DNA of 35,347 bases from positions 1-35,347 of the forward strand of contig DATAEK010000251.1 in assembly GCA_036258055.1 (NCBI GenBank), in the 5' to 3' direction. Under the pieces are notes generated by a model. The model was given only the letters and a program-made list of their open reading frames with translations, was not told where the DNA came from and did no database searches. How positions within the stretch are numbered: the first letter of the stretch is position 1; the number at the start of each line of letters is the position of its first letter. Shown here piece after piece: positions 8,506-16,241 of this stretch. A program made the translations under genes and the position numbers. Source of the stretch: DATAEK01 sp036258055. GTDB taxonomy: Bacteria > Acidobacteriota > Vicinamibacteria > Vicinamibacterales > 2-12-FULL-66-21.

Positions 8506-9340
8506 CACCGTCGCAGCGCGCGACAAGGACGCGCGCACGATTACGATCACCATCGACGTCAACGCGTCGCCTGAGGACGTCTGGCGCGCGCTCACCGATG
8601 CCGCCGAGCTCGTGCGCTGGTTTCCCCTGCAGGCTCGGGTCACTCCCGGGCCGGATGGATCCATGCGCTGGTCCTGGGACGACACCTGGTCGACCGACAC
8701 CAGCATCGAGACCTGGACGCCGCCTCGCCGTCTGGTGCTCGTCGAGGAACGTCCCGCGTTCGATGCCGACGGCAAGCCGGTGCCTGGCAGCCGCGCCGCG
8801 CGCATGACGATGGAGTTCACGCTCGAAGCGCAAGGGGGCGGGACGACACGCTTACGGCTGGTCCATTCAGGCTTCGGCAGCGATGCGGGATGGGACGACG
8901 AGCTCGACGCGACCTCGGCCGGCTGGAACGTGGAGCTGCGCAACCTCCGTCACTACCTCGAAGGCCACCGCGGTCACGATCGGATCTACGCCAGGGCGCA
9001 ACACACGACGACCGTGCCGTCCGATGATGTCTGGCGGCGTCTACTCGGTCCTTCGGGTTTCCAAATTGTCGATGGGCGTCTGGAAGAACACGCGCGGTGC
9101 ACGCTGCGATCGCCCTGGGGAGAAGAAATCTCCGGTTCGGTACTCTGGATCGAACCGGGGTGGGACGTCCTGCTCGCAGTCGATCGCCTGGATCGGGGTC
9201 TGTTGCGGCTGTCGACGTGGAAGGCGCCGGGGCAAACCGGAGTACACATCTGGCTCAGTGCGTACAACTCTTCCTTCGCCGCGGACGTCAGCGCGTTCGG
9301 ACTTGAGGCTGATTCGTTTCTCAAACTAATGTCCTCCTGA
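8498..9340 (+). CDS. SRPBCC/AHSA1 domain protein
   Basis: The protein has 280 residues, about twice the length of a single SRPBCC domain. Residues about 10-150 form a typical AHSA1/START-like domain: TITITIDVNASPEDVWRALTD, ELVRWFPL, and a terminal LVHSGFG...W helix region. Residues about 155-280 begin again with a strand and a PSDDVWRRLL segment, as in a second, more diverged SRPBCC-like unit. The fold binds hydrophobic ligands or partner proteins; no ligand can be assigned. The ATG at 8498 has GGAGG at 8486-8490 (7-nt spacing). Its last 15 bp overlap the convergent VanZ-like gene, through an 8-bp repeat (CCTCCTGA type, 9330-9352). Confidence 0.9.
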   Translation: MSDTVAARDKDARTITITIDVNASPEDVWRALTDAAELVRWFPLQARVTPGPDGSMRWSWDDTWSTDTSIETWTPPRRLVLVEERPAFDADGKPVPGSRAARMTMEFTLEAQGGGTTRLRLVHSGFGSDAGWDDELDATSAGWNVELRNLRHYLEGHRGHDRIYARAQHTTTVPSDDVWRRLLGPSGFQIVDGRLEEHARCTLRSPWGEEISGSVLWIEPGWDVLLAVDRLDRGLLRLSTWKAPGQTGVHIWLSAYNSSFAADVSAFGLEADSFLKLMSS

Positions 9341-10501
9341 CCTCCTGACCTCCTTCTGTTTCGTTCTGCCCAGCACGAGGTACGAGCCCAGTAAGCAGAT
9401 ACCAATCGCTGCGATAACGACCCAGTAAATGACCCGCGACCAGACGAAGATCGGAAACGGATCTTGCGCATGGCTGACAAACGTCGATACCTGACCGGGC
9501 GTCAGGTTGGCGCGCCGCTCGGCGTCGGCGTGCTGTTCGGGCGACCACCGGTGACCGGCTTTCGACACGTACGAAGGCGTATCGAGAACCGGCGCGAAGT
9601 ACTGCTCGAGGATCCGGTTCTCGTACCACGCGGATTGAATGTCGCCGGCCGACCAGGCACGGTTCCGCGCCTGCACGTGCCAGAGCCCTTCGCTCATGTA
9701 CTGATCTTCGCGTGACAGCCGGGGAGGCCTCGTCAGCGGTGGTGCCGACGCCCACCGGGACCTGCGATCGCGCGACAGCTCCTCGAGCTCCGATGCCGTA
9801 TAAATCGACCTGAACCACCCGATCTCAGGATTTCCGACCGCATAGCCGATGTGCACGCAGTCTACGAAGGCCGCGAAGAGAACCGTCGTGAACAGCGCGA
9901 CGCCGGCGATCTGACGGAGCGACCGACGTCCGAGAGACCAGGGCACCTGATCCGGCGGGTCGAGCGCCAGGCTGAAGAGCAGACCGGAGATGATCGCGGC
10001 GAGGTTGAGGAACACGTCGCGCATTTCGCCGATCCGCGCCGGGATGAACCACTGGAACCACTCATCGCACGTCCCGACCGCCAGCCCCGCAAGCACCGGG
10101 AGCGCGAGCACGCCGGCATCCTCAAGCGGCCGCCACGCACGGTAGAACAGCAGCGTGATGACCCCGTACTCGATGAAGTGAAAGCGTTCGACCACATCCG
10201 ATTCAGGATTGCCGAGACCGGACTCGATCGAGTAGACGACCGCGAGGACGAGCGCGGCTGCGATCAGGCCGTACCGAAGCGGCCGGCGGTCGCGAATGCG
10301 CACCATCGCCGCGACGAGCGCACCCGCGGTCGCGAGGGCGACCGCCGCGCCGACAATCGTCACGAAGTGACCCGGGAAACGCGCACGGATCGCGCTACGC
10401 AGCTCGCCGATGAAGGGGGCCGACAGGATCAGGATGGCGGAGGCGGCGATCGCCAGGACGAATGGAAACGCGCGCAACCTCTCGCGGGTCTGCACTGACA
10501 T
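9326..10501 (-). CDS. VanZ-like integral membrane protein
   Basis: The protein has 391 residues and several TM segments: about 12-32, 47-70, 78-96, 113-130, 140-155 and 200-222 by hydrophobicity, with a last one near 350-375. The VanZ signature is in the middle: ERFHFIEYGVITLLFYRA, then DEWFQWFIPARIGEMRDVFLN and an AAIISGLLFSL helix. VanZ itself gives low-level teicoplanin resistance by an unclear mechanism; most relatives have no known role. A roughly 110-residue soluble segment before the last TM is not part of the usual VanZ core. The ATG at 10501 is preceded by AGGAG with 9-nt spacing; an ORF extension to 10603 is not needed. It is divergent from the esterase-like gene with 67 bp between them. 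Confidence 0.85.
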   Translation of the reverse strand: MSVQTRERLRAFPFVLAIAASAILILSAPFIGELRSAIRARFPGHFVTIVGAAVALATAGALVAAMVRIRDRRPLRYGLIAAALVLAVVYSIESGLGNPESDVVERFHFIEYGVITLLFYRAWRPLEDAGVLALPVLAGLAVGTCDEWFQWFIPARIGEMRDVFLNLAAIISGLLFSLALDPPDQVPWSLGRRSLRQIAGVALFTTVLFAAFVDCVHIGYAVGNPEIGWFRSIYTASELEELSRDRRSRWASAPPLTRPPRLSREDQYMSEGLWHVQARNRAWSAGDIQSAWYENRILEQYFAPVLDTPSYVSKAGHRWSPEQHADAERRANLTPGQVSTFVSHAQDPFPIFVWSRVIYWVVIAAIGICLLGSYLVLGRTKQKEVRRSGGH

Positions 10502-10568
10502 CTCTGAGGTCTCCTGTCGCGGCCCGCGCGTCCTTGGGGGTGGTGCGGATGCGCTACGATACCCCATC

Positions 10569-12200
10569 ATGCCCTCCCGCCTGGTTGCGCTTCTTTTTGG
10601 CATCGCCGTCGCGAGTGCTGGCGCGGGATCCCGCGCGCATGCGCTGCGTCAGGCGACGGCGTCGGGCCCACGTATCGAGGTGACGTTTTCGAAAGACGCC
10701 CGCGCCGAAGCGGTCACCGGCATGGTCTACGTCGCGATCAGCCGTGACACGCGGCGGACGCCGATCGAGCAGGCCAGTCCAACGGGCTCGCCGCTCTTCT
10801 CGGTCCTCGTCGATGGGCTTGCGCCGACCTCGCCCATCGTGATCGACGCGCGCGCGTCGGGCTATCCGGTGGCGAGCCTGCGCGACATCCCTGCGGGGGA
10901 GTACTACCTGCAGCCGTTCGTCAACGTGTACACCCGCTTCCCCCGTGCAGATGGCAAAACCGTCTGGCTGCACATGGACCAGTGGGAAGGACAGAATTGG
11001 AAGCGCTCGCCCGGCAATCTGTACGGTGATCCCGTCAAAATCACGTTCAACCCGGTCTCGAGCGAGCCGATCCGATTGATCGCCGACAAAGCAATCCCGC
11101 CGATTCAGCCGCCGCCGGACACCGATTTGGTGAAGCGGATCAGGATTCAGAGCGACATCCTGACGAAGTGGTGGGGACATCCGATCTTCCTCGGCGCGAC
11201 CGTCCTCCTGCCCAAGGGATACGACAGCCATCCCGGAGAGCGCTACCCGGTGAACTACGAGCAGGGACACTTCTCGCTCCGCGCGCCCGGCGGCTATGGA
11301 AGCGGCGGCGAGTTCGACAAGTTCTGGATGGCGGAGGACACGCCGCGGTTCATCTACGTCACGCTGCAGCATCCATCCCCGTACTACGACGATTCCTACG
11401 GCGTGAATTCCGAGAACAACGGACCCTTCGGCGACGCGATCATGAAGGAGCTAATCCCCGCCGTCGAAGAGCGATTCCGGGTGATTCGTGAGCCCTGGGC
11501 GCGGGTGCTGACGGGCGGATCGACCGGTGGCTGGATCGCGGTCGCCCATCAGATCTTCTATCCGGACTTCTACGGCGGAACGTTCGCGAGCTGCCCGGAT
11601 GCGGTGGACTTCCGCTATCACCAGATCGTGGACATCTACAAGGACACCAATGCGTATTTCATCGACAACGGCTGGATGAAAGTCGAGCGGCCCAACCAGC
11701 GCGAGCCCGATGGCAACATCCGCAGCATGATGAAGGACGAGAACAGGTTCGAGCTGGTCGTAGGCGACAAGTCACGCTCGGGCGGACAGTGGGATATCTG
11801 GGAGGCCACCTACTCGCCGGTAGGGCCGGACGGATATCCACGGCGGATCTGGAACAAGCAGACCGGCGAGATCGACAGGACGGTCGCCGAGACGTGGCGG
11901 AAATACGACCTGCGCCAGATCCTCGAGACCAACTGGGCCACCCTCGGTCCGAAGATCGCCGACAAGCTCCACATCTACATCGGCGACATGGACTCGTACT
12001 ACCTCAATGACGCCGTCGAGAAACTGAACGAGTTCCTGGTGAAGGCCGACAACCCGAAGTTCACGGGAGAGATCGTCTTTCAACGGCGCGCGCCGCACTG
12101 CTGGGGCCCGCGCGGCGCTGAGTTGATGGCGAAGATATCCGCTCACGTTGAGCGAGTGGCCAATGGTAAATGGAAAAGGGTAAATGGGAGGGTTCAATGA
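10569..12200 (+). CDS. Secreted esterase-like alpha/beta hydrolase (esterase D fold)
   Basis: The protein has 543 residues and a signal peptide (about 1-24). Residues about 35-200 form a beta-rich region of unknown type; the catalytic domain begins about 205. The nucleophile elbow is TGGSTGGW (Ser318), a candidate acid is Asp473 or Asp475 in IGDMDSYY, and the His is His510 in APHCWG. This agrees with the esterase D/enterochelin-esterase fold, here with a large insertion after the nucleophile (about 335-450). Substrate unknown; the location is probably periplasmic or extracellular. The ATG at 10569 sits at the signal peptide; the frame continues upstream to 10410 in non-family sequence. The last residues (NGKWKRVNG) are encoded by the repeat arm at 12166-12187. 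Confidence 0.82.
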   Translation: MPSRLVALLFGIAVASAGAGSRAHALRQATASGPRIEVTFSKDARAEAVTGMVYVAISRDTRRTPIEQASPTGSPLFSVLVDGLAPTSPIVIDARASGYPVASLRDIPAGEYYLQPFVNVYTRFPRADGKTVWLHMDQWEGQNWKRSPGNLYGDPVKITFNPVSSEPIRLIADKAIPPIQPPPDTDLVKRIRIQSDILTKWWGHPIFLGATVLLPKGYDSHPGERYPVNYEQGHFSLRAPGGYGSGGEFDKFWMAEDTPRFIYVTLQHPSPYYDDSYGVNSENNGPFGDAIMKELIPAVEERFRVIREPWARVLTGGSTGGWIAVAHQIFYPDFYGGTFASCPDAVDFRYHQIVDIYKDTNAYFIDNGWMKVERPNQREPDGNIRSMMKDENRFELVVGDKSRSGGQWDIWEATYSPVGPDGYPRRIWNKQTGEIDRTVAETWRKYDLRQILETNWATLGPKIADKLHIYIGDMDSYYLNDAVEKLNEFLVKADNPKFTGEIVFQRRAPHCWGPRGAELMAKISAHVERVANGKWKRVNGRVQ

Positions 12201-12237
12201 TCAAGGGCCGATGTGCCATTTGCCCTTTACCATTTAC
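12166..12237. repeat. Inverted pair of short-period repeats
   Basis: The arm 12166-12187 (GTAAATGG-AAAAGGG-TAAATGG, roughly heptameric) is the reverse complement of 12216-12237 at 20 of 22 positions, with a 28-bp interior. The left arm is inside the 3' end of the esterase-like gene and supplies its last codons. The architecture matches the tracts at 1-135 and 21186-21427 although the unit differs. Confidence 0.85.
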
Positions 12238-12240
12238 GAT

Positions 12241-12287
12241 CCGCTTTGCTTGACCGTCCCGCACAGCGGGACGGTCAAGCAAAGCGG
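12241..12287. terminator. 22-bp perfect hairpin between convergent genes
   Basis: 12241-12262 is an exact reverse complement of 12266-12287, with a 3-nt ACA loop. It lies between the esterase-like gene (plus) and the YjbQ-like gene (minus) and contains the latter's last codons and stop (12275-12277). No T-run follows on either strand, so a classical intrinsic terminator is not certain; a bidirectional transcript-end or decay-blocking hairpin is the likely role. Confidence 0.75.
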
Positions 12288-13339
12288 GTGAGCGTAACGT
12301 CGAGCGCGCGGGTCTGAAGCGGCTCGCGGTGCCACTGCACGAGAATGGGACTCTGGTAGGTGCCTTCGACGATGGCGCCGGAGCCTCCGCGATCGGAAAC
12401 GAGCAGGCTGACCGAGCGCTTCATGCGCAGGAAGCGCGCAGCGGGCATGGCAATCGCGCGCGAGAGCACGCTCTCGACCATCGATTCGCGCAGGCCCAGC
12501 GCGTCCACCAGCTGGTTGAACACCCGGACGAGATCGTACTTCGCGTAGTCGAGGGTCCGCGAGGGAATCGCCCGCGGATTCCCGAGCATGTGCCCCGCCT
12601 TCTCCGCCATGAACCGGAGCGGATCGCGCAGGACCTCCGACAGGTCGTGCCGCATCAGCAACGTCTCGTATTCGTTGACCGTGAGGCCCGCATGACGCTC
12701 GCCGGGCGCCAGCGTGAGCCGGATCCGTCCCTTCGACACGCCGTGGCGCGCGACCAGCTCGGCGCAGCGTTCGTACACGCCCAGATTCGGGTTCTTCAGA
12801 TTGACGGAATCGACCGGATGCTTGGAGACCGGCACGGTGAGGCGGGTCTGCGCGACGACCTGTTCGTGCGAGTATCCGATGACGCTGGTCACCCGGCGGC
12901 GCGGCCGGCCGGCGTGGACGCCGTCGAGATCGATGAAGCACACCGGCTCGTTCGGCCGGTTCAGATACGACACGCACGTTCTGAGCGCACCGGCCATGAA
13001 GGCGAGGTGCGAGTCGGCATTCTGGGGCTCTTCGGGCTTCTGCTCCTCGGTCAGCTCAGTGCGCCGTTCGAGCTCATCGTGTGCGTATCCGGCACCCTCC
13101 GGAAACATGGTCCGGAACACGTCGATGTAGGGCATGACACCGGTGTGGCTCTGATTGAGTCGCGACGCGACCGACTGATCCAGGTAACCGGCGGTCGTGT
13201 GAAACGAGCAGCAGAGCGCGCGCGGGTAGGCGTTGAGCGCGGTCCCGAACCGCTGTTTGACGACCCTCCGAACGTCGATGACGTCGACGCGCGTGCGTGG
13301 GGTCAATTCGAGGGTGAACTCGACAGGAGCCAGCGACAT
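12275..13339 (-). CDS. YjbQ/UPF0047-domain protein with C-terminal extension
   Basis: Residues about 1-165 match the YjbQ/UPF0047 family: CSFHTTAG near 45-52, YAHDELERR, the NADSHLAFMAGAL block, and a CFIDLDG...GRPRRR block, which correspond to the conserved HTTA, NAAAHL and E/DGPR elements. The family is about 140 residues and some members have secondary thiamine-phosphate synthase activity; the true role is unsettled. Here the protein is 354 residues, so about 190 residues of unrecognised sequence follow, including ERHAGLTVNEYETLLMRHDL and a C-terminal beta-rich end. The ATG at 13339 starts at the family N-terminus. The stop lies inside the 22-bp hairpin, so the hairpin encodes the terminal Arg-Phe-Ala. 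Confidence 0.8.
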   Translation of the reverse strand: MSLAPVEFTLELTPRTRVDVIDVRRVVKQRFGTALNAYPRALCCSFHTTAGYLDQSVASRLNQSHTGVMPYIDVFRTMFPEGAGYAHDELERRTELTEEQKPEEPQNADSHLAFMAGALRTCVSYLNRPNEPVCFIDLDGVHAGRPRRRVTSVIGYSHEQVVAQTRLTVPVSKHPVDSVNLKNPNLGVYERCAELVARHGVSKGRIRLTLAPGERHAGLTVNEYETLLMRHDLSEVLRDPLRFMAEKAGHMLGNPRAIPSRTLDYAKYDLVRVFNQLVDALGLRESMVESVLSRAIAMPAARFLRMKRSVSLLVSDRGGSGAIVEGTYQSPILVQWHREPLQTRALDVTLTRFA

Positions 13340-13396
13340 CAGGGGCGTGTCAGATCCGTGAATCAGAATAGCATGAATTGACTTTGCAATGCAAAG

Positions 13397-14101
13397 TCAC
13401 TGACCGGCGGCCTTGCGTTTCGCCGTGAACGTGCCCTGCGCCAGGTCACCGTATCGCGTCGTGCCCTTCATGGTGTCGCGCTCGACCGAGCCCGAATAGT
13501 CGACACGGATGGCGCCGGCGTCCGACTGCACCGTGAATCCGAAGGCAATCGCATTGCCTTTGAGCGTGCCGGTCAAATCGACCTCGCCGAACTGACCGCT
13601 GTAGTGCCCCGTCAGGTTCTCGCCATTCTGTTTGAACGAGATGGTCGGCGTGCCCGATCCGGCATCGGTCGTGACCGAGAAGAGCCAGGTGCCCGTGACA
13701 TCGGTCTGCCCTGCAGCGCGGGCGTCCGACGCGACCGCCTTGGCGCGCGTGCCCGACCACTCGCCCTGGGCGCGGCCGCCGTAGTCGACCGTGCCGCGCA
13801 TGGCGTCTCCGTCCTGCGTCCCGGACATCGCGATGACGAGCGCGCCGTTGTTCCCCTGCGCGCTGAACGACAGCGAGACGGCCGCATCTTTCTGCGTACC
13901 CTCGACCGGCAGGTCTCCCTGCGGACCACTGAGCGTACCGGTGAGCTTCTCGCCGTCCTTCCTCAGTGTCAGTACGACCGAATTAGGCCCTTGCGGTGTC
14001 GTGAACGTCACGTCCCACTTCCCTGACGCGTCCGACGACTGCGCGGCGGCGGGCGGGGCGAGTACGAGAGCGGCCCAGAGCGTCAGGAACAACCGCGTCA
14101 T
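13397..14101 (-). CDS. Secreted protein with two homologous lipocalin-like repeats
   Basis: The protein has 234 residues and a signal peptide (about 1-20, ending PPAAAQ). The mature part is two similar units of about 95 residues, each running G-x-W-x-(V/F)-(T/S) ... L-x-x-(D/N)-G-E-(K/N)-L-T-G ... G-x-x-x-G-x-(W/F). Unit one starts about residue 26 (SGKWDVTF), unit two about 135 (TGTWLFSV). Both carry alternating polar/apolar strands consistent with a small beta-barrel. Such repeats are common in acidobacterial secreted proteins; no function is known. The ATG at 14101 has GGAGGGA upstream; a TTG at 14113 is possible but less likely. It is downstream of cystathionine beta-synthase by 31 bp, same strand. 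Confidence 0.82.
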   Translation of the reverse strand: MTRLFLTLWAALVLAPPAAAQSSDASGKWDVTFTTPQGPNSVVLTLRKDGEKLTGTLSGPQGDLPVEGTQKDAAVSLSFSAQGNNGALVIAMSGTQDGDAMRGTVDYGGRAQGEWSGTRAKAVASDARAAGQTDVTGTWLFSVTTDAGSGTPTISFKQNGENLTGHYSGQFGEVDLTGTLKGNAIAFGFTVQSDAGAIRVDYSGSVERDTMKGTTRYGDLAQGTFTAKRKAAGQ

Positions 14102-14132
14102 GGCTCCCTCCAACCGCCGATTATCGCACGGC

Positions 14133-15503
14133 TCACAGCACGCGCATGACGTCCGAGCGCGTAATGATGAACGTCTTGTCGGTCTTGAAGTCGCGGACCA
14201 ATACAGCCGGATTCTCGGGCGTGATCATCGTCGACAACAGCTCTACCGGCGTGGAGATATCCACGAAGGGAAAGGCGGGCTGCATGATGCTCTCGACCGG
14301 CTCCTGCTTCAAGCCGGGACGGGCGATGAGCTCCGCGTAGAGGTGCGATTCGTTGAGCGATCCGACCAGCCGGCGGTCCCGCATGATCGACACCTGCGAG
14401 AAATCGTGCGTGCTCATCATCTTCACGGCGGTAGCGACCGGCTCCGCCGCTTCGATGGCCAGCAGCTCTCCCGAGAGTCCTGACGCGACGAGATCCCGGG
14501 CGGTCATCCCCGTCTTCTCGAGGAACCCTTTTTCCCGCATCCAGTCGTCGTTGAACATCTTCCCGAGATAACGCGAGCCGTGGTCGTGGAAAATCACGAC
14601 GACGAGACCGCCTTCCTGGAATCGATCCTTCAACTGCAGCACGCCGGCCATCGCGGATCCGGCGGAGTTGCCGGCGAAGATGCCTTCCTCACGCGCGATG
14701 CGCCGCGTCATGAGCGCCGCATCCTTGTCCGTGACCTTCTCGAAGTAATCGATGACGCTGAAATCCACGTTCTTCGGCAGGAAGTCCTCGCCGATGCCTT
14801 CGGTGATGTAGGGGTAGATTTCGTTCTTGTCGAAGACGCCGGTCTCTTTGTACTTCTTGAACACCGATCCGTAGGTGTCGATCCCCCACACCTTGATCGC
14901 CGGATTCTTCTCTTTCAGGTACCGGCCGACGCCCGAAACGGTGCCCCCGGTACCGACGCCGACGACGAGATCGGTGATTCGGCCTTCGGTCTGCTCCCAG
15001 ATCTCCGGCCCCGTCTGCTCGTAGTGAGCGGCGCTGTTCGACAGGTTGTCGTACTGATTCGCCTTCCACGAGTTTGGCACTTCGTGCTCGAGCCGTGACG
15101 ACACCGAGTAGTACGAGCGCGGATCCTCCGGGTCGACGTTGGTCGGGCACACGATCACCTCGGCCCCAAACGCCTTGAGCGCGTCGACTTTCTCCTTCGA
15201 CTGCTTATCGGTCGTCGTGAAGATGCAGGTATAGCCCTTGACGACCGCCACAATCGCGAGCCCCATGCCGGTGTTGCCGGACGTCCCCTCGATGATCGTG
15301 CCGCCGGGCTTGAGCAACCCCTTCCGCTCGGCGTCCTCGATCATCCGCACGGCCATGCGGTCTTTGATGGAATTGCCGGGGTTGAACGTCTCGATCTTCG
15401 CGGCAACTGTCGCTTTGAAGCCCTTGGTGATGCGGTTGATCCGGACCATCGGCGTGTGTCCGATGGCCTCGAGGATGTTGTTGGCAATCCGGGGTGTGGT
15501 CAC
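14133..15503 (-). CDS. Cystathionine beta-synthase-like PLP enzyme with CBS domain pair
   Basis: The protein has 456 residues. The N-terminal fold-type II PLP domain (about 5-320) has the cofactor lysine in NPGNSIKDRM (Lys47), the substrate loop GTSGNTG (73-79), and a GVGTGGTVSGVGRYL phosphate loop. The C-terminal part (about 340-456) has two CBS motifs, as in cystathionine beta-synthase rather than simple cysteine synthases. The expected reaction is serine plus homocysteine to cystathionine, in transsulfuration; O-acetylserine-dependent activity cannot be excluded. The start is GTG at 15503, preceded by no clear ribosome binding site. A GATAAT hexamer at 15510-15515, only 7 nt upstream, suggests a leaderless message (inference). 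Confidence 0.93.
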   Translation of the reverse strand: MTTPRIANNILEAIGHTPMVRINRITKGFKATVAAKIETFNPGNSIKDRMAVRMIEDAERKGLLKPGGTIIEGTSGNTGMGLAIVAVVKGYTCIFTTTDKQSKEKVDALKAFGAEVIVCPTNVDPEDPRSYYSVSSRLEHEVPNSWKANQYDNLSNSAAHYEQTGPEIWEQTEGRITDLVVGVGTGGTVSGVGRYLKEKNPAIKVWGIDTYGSVFKKYKETGVFDKNEIYPYITEGIGEDFLPKNVDFSVIDYFEKVTDKDAALMTRRIAREEGIFAGNSAGSAMAGVLQLKDRFQEGGLVVVIFHDHGSRYLGKMFNDDWMREKGFLEKTGMTARDLVASGLSGELLAIEAAEPVATAVKMMSTHDFSQVSIMRDRRLVGSLNESHLYAELIARPGLKQEPVESIMQPAFPFVDISTPVELLSTMITPENPAVLVRDFKTDKTFIITRSDVMRVL

Positions 15504-15568
15504 GAGGGAATTATCTAACAGTCTCGCGGCTCGGGCATGTCTCGACGGTGGGGGTTATCTGGCGGCTT

Positions 15569-15642
15569 GGTCAGCATTTCTTAGTTTGTCGTGGGGCCCC
15601 ACCCCCACGACCTGCCAGCGCTCGCTTCGCTGACGCCGCCGG
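15569..15642 (-). repeat. Dispersed two-hairpin element, copy C
   Basis: On the minus strand, the second hairpin has arms 15588-15595 and 15604-15611, a perfect 8-bp stem (GTCGTGGG/CCCACGAC) around loop GGTGGGGC. An A-rich tail (AAACTAAGAAATGCTGACC, 15569-15587) runs towards the cystathionine beta-synthase start. The preceding hairpin segment is 15612-15642. The segment 15504-15568 holds the presumed promoter region of that gene. Confidence 0.8.
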
Positions 15643-15888
15643 CTATTGACAACAGGCCACTTGGATCGGCATCAGGCAGGGCCCGAGCCCGCGGCCGGCC
15701 AGCGCTTCGCTTTGCTCGCGCCGCTGGCTGTTGACAACGGGCCACTTGGATCGGCATCAGGCAGGGCCCGAGCCCGCGACCGGCCAGCGCTTCGCTTTGC
15801 TCGCGCCGCTGGCTATTGACAACGGGCCACTTGGATCGGCATCAGGCGGGGCCCGAGCCCGCGGCCGGCCGCGCTTCGCTTCGTTTCT
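15643..15888. repeat. 85-bp tandem repeat, about 2.9 units
   Basis: Units start at 15643, 15728 and 15813, with a period of exactly 85 bp. The first two differ by only a few bases; the third diverges near its end. Each unit carries TTGACAAC, then CTTGGATCGGCATC, a degenerate GGGC-CCGA-GCCC hairpin, and CTTCGCTTTGCTCGCGCCGC. The same unit appears at 34923-35130, about 19 kb away. There are no unique spacers, so it is not a CRISPR array. Confidence 0.9.
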
Positions 15889-16040
15889 CAATCGCGCCTG
15901 GGGCCCCACCCCGGCGCTGCAGCTCGCGCGTTCGTGCTCGCTGCTCCTCAAGGCTGGTCGCGCCGCTGTCTAGTTGCGACAGCCCGCTTAGACTGGCATT
16001 TGCGGAGCCGCTCAGTTGCTGCTCGTAGCGCGTCGGATTT
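15889..16040. repeat. Degenerate continuation of the 85-bp/hairpin repeat
   Basis: 15895-15916 is an imperfect hairpin (CGCC-T-GG/CC-GGCG) around the reverse complement of the GGTGGGGC loop. It is followed by CTCGCGCGTTCG (15923-15934), as in copies A and B. At 15966-16001 the unit end recurs in altered form (CTGTCTAGTTGCGACAG ... CTTAGACTGGCATTT). No gene is seen in this segment. Confidence 0.65.
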
Positions 16041-16054
16041 GCTGTCAGACGGTG

Positions 16055-16155
16055 GGCCGCCCGCCGAAGGCGGGCGGACAGGCCGAAGGCCGCCGCGCGA
16101 AGCGCGTAGGCGCGCGGGGGTGGGGCCCCGCGCGCATAGAGAAATGCTGACCGAG
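16055..16155 (+). repeat. Dispersed two-hairpin element, copy D
   Basis: GCCCGCC-GAA-GGCGGGC (16058-16074) and CGCGC-GAA-GCGCG (16095-16107) form small hairpins. The second main hairpin has 9-bp perfect arms, 16110-16118 and 16127-16135, around loop GGTGGGGC (16119-16126). The tail ATAGAGAAATGCTGACC (16136-16152) matches copy C. The rest of 16156-16241 shows no gene; GGCGCTGAGTAATTCAGCGCC (16172-16192) is a further perfect palindromic hairpin. Confidence 0.8.
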
Positions 16156-16171
16156 CGCCCTGAGAACCCCT

Positions 16172-16192
16172 AAGGCGCTGAGTAATTCAGCG
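16172..16192. terminator. 10-bp perfect hairpin upstream of padR
   Basis: GGCGCTGAGT and the following ATTCAGCGCC form an inverted repeat: GGCGCTGA pairs with TCAGCGCC (8 bp) around a GTAAT loop. It follows copy D and precedes the PadR promoter. It may end transcription arriving from the repeat block; no T-run follows on the plus strand, so the role is uncertain. Confidence 0.4.
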
Positions 16193-16241
16193 CCTAACTG
16201 ATCACCCGACCGCAGCCCGCGGCCAGCGGCAGGCATCACCC

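Noticed and set aside
15643..15888. CRISPR array
   Set aside because: Units are contiguous 85-bp repeats without unique spacers, and no cas gene is in the window.
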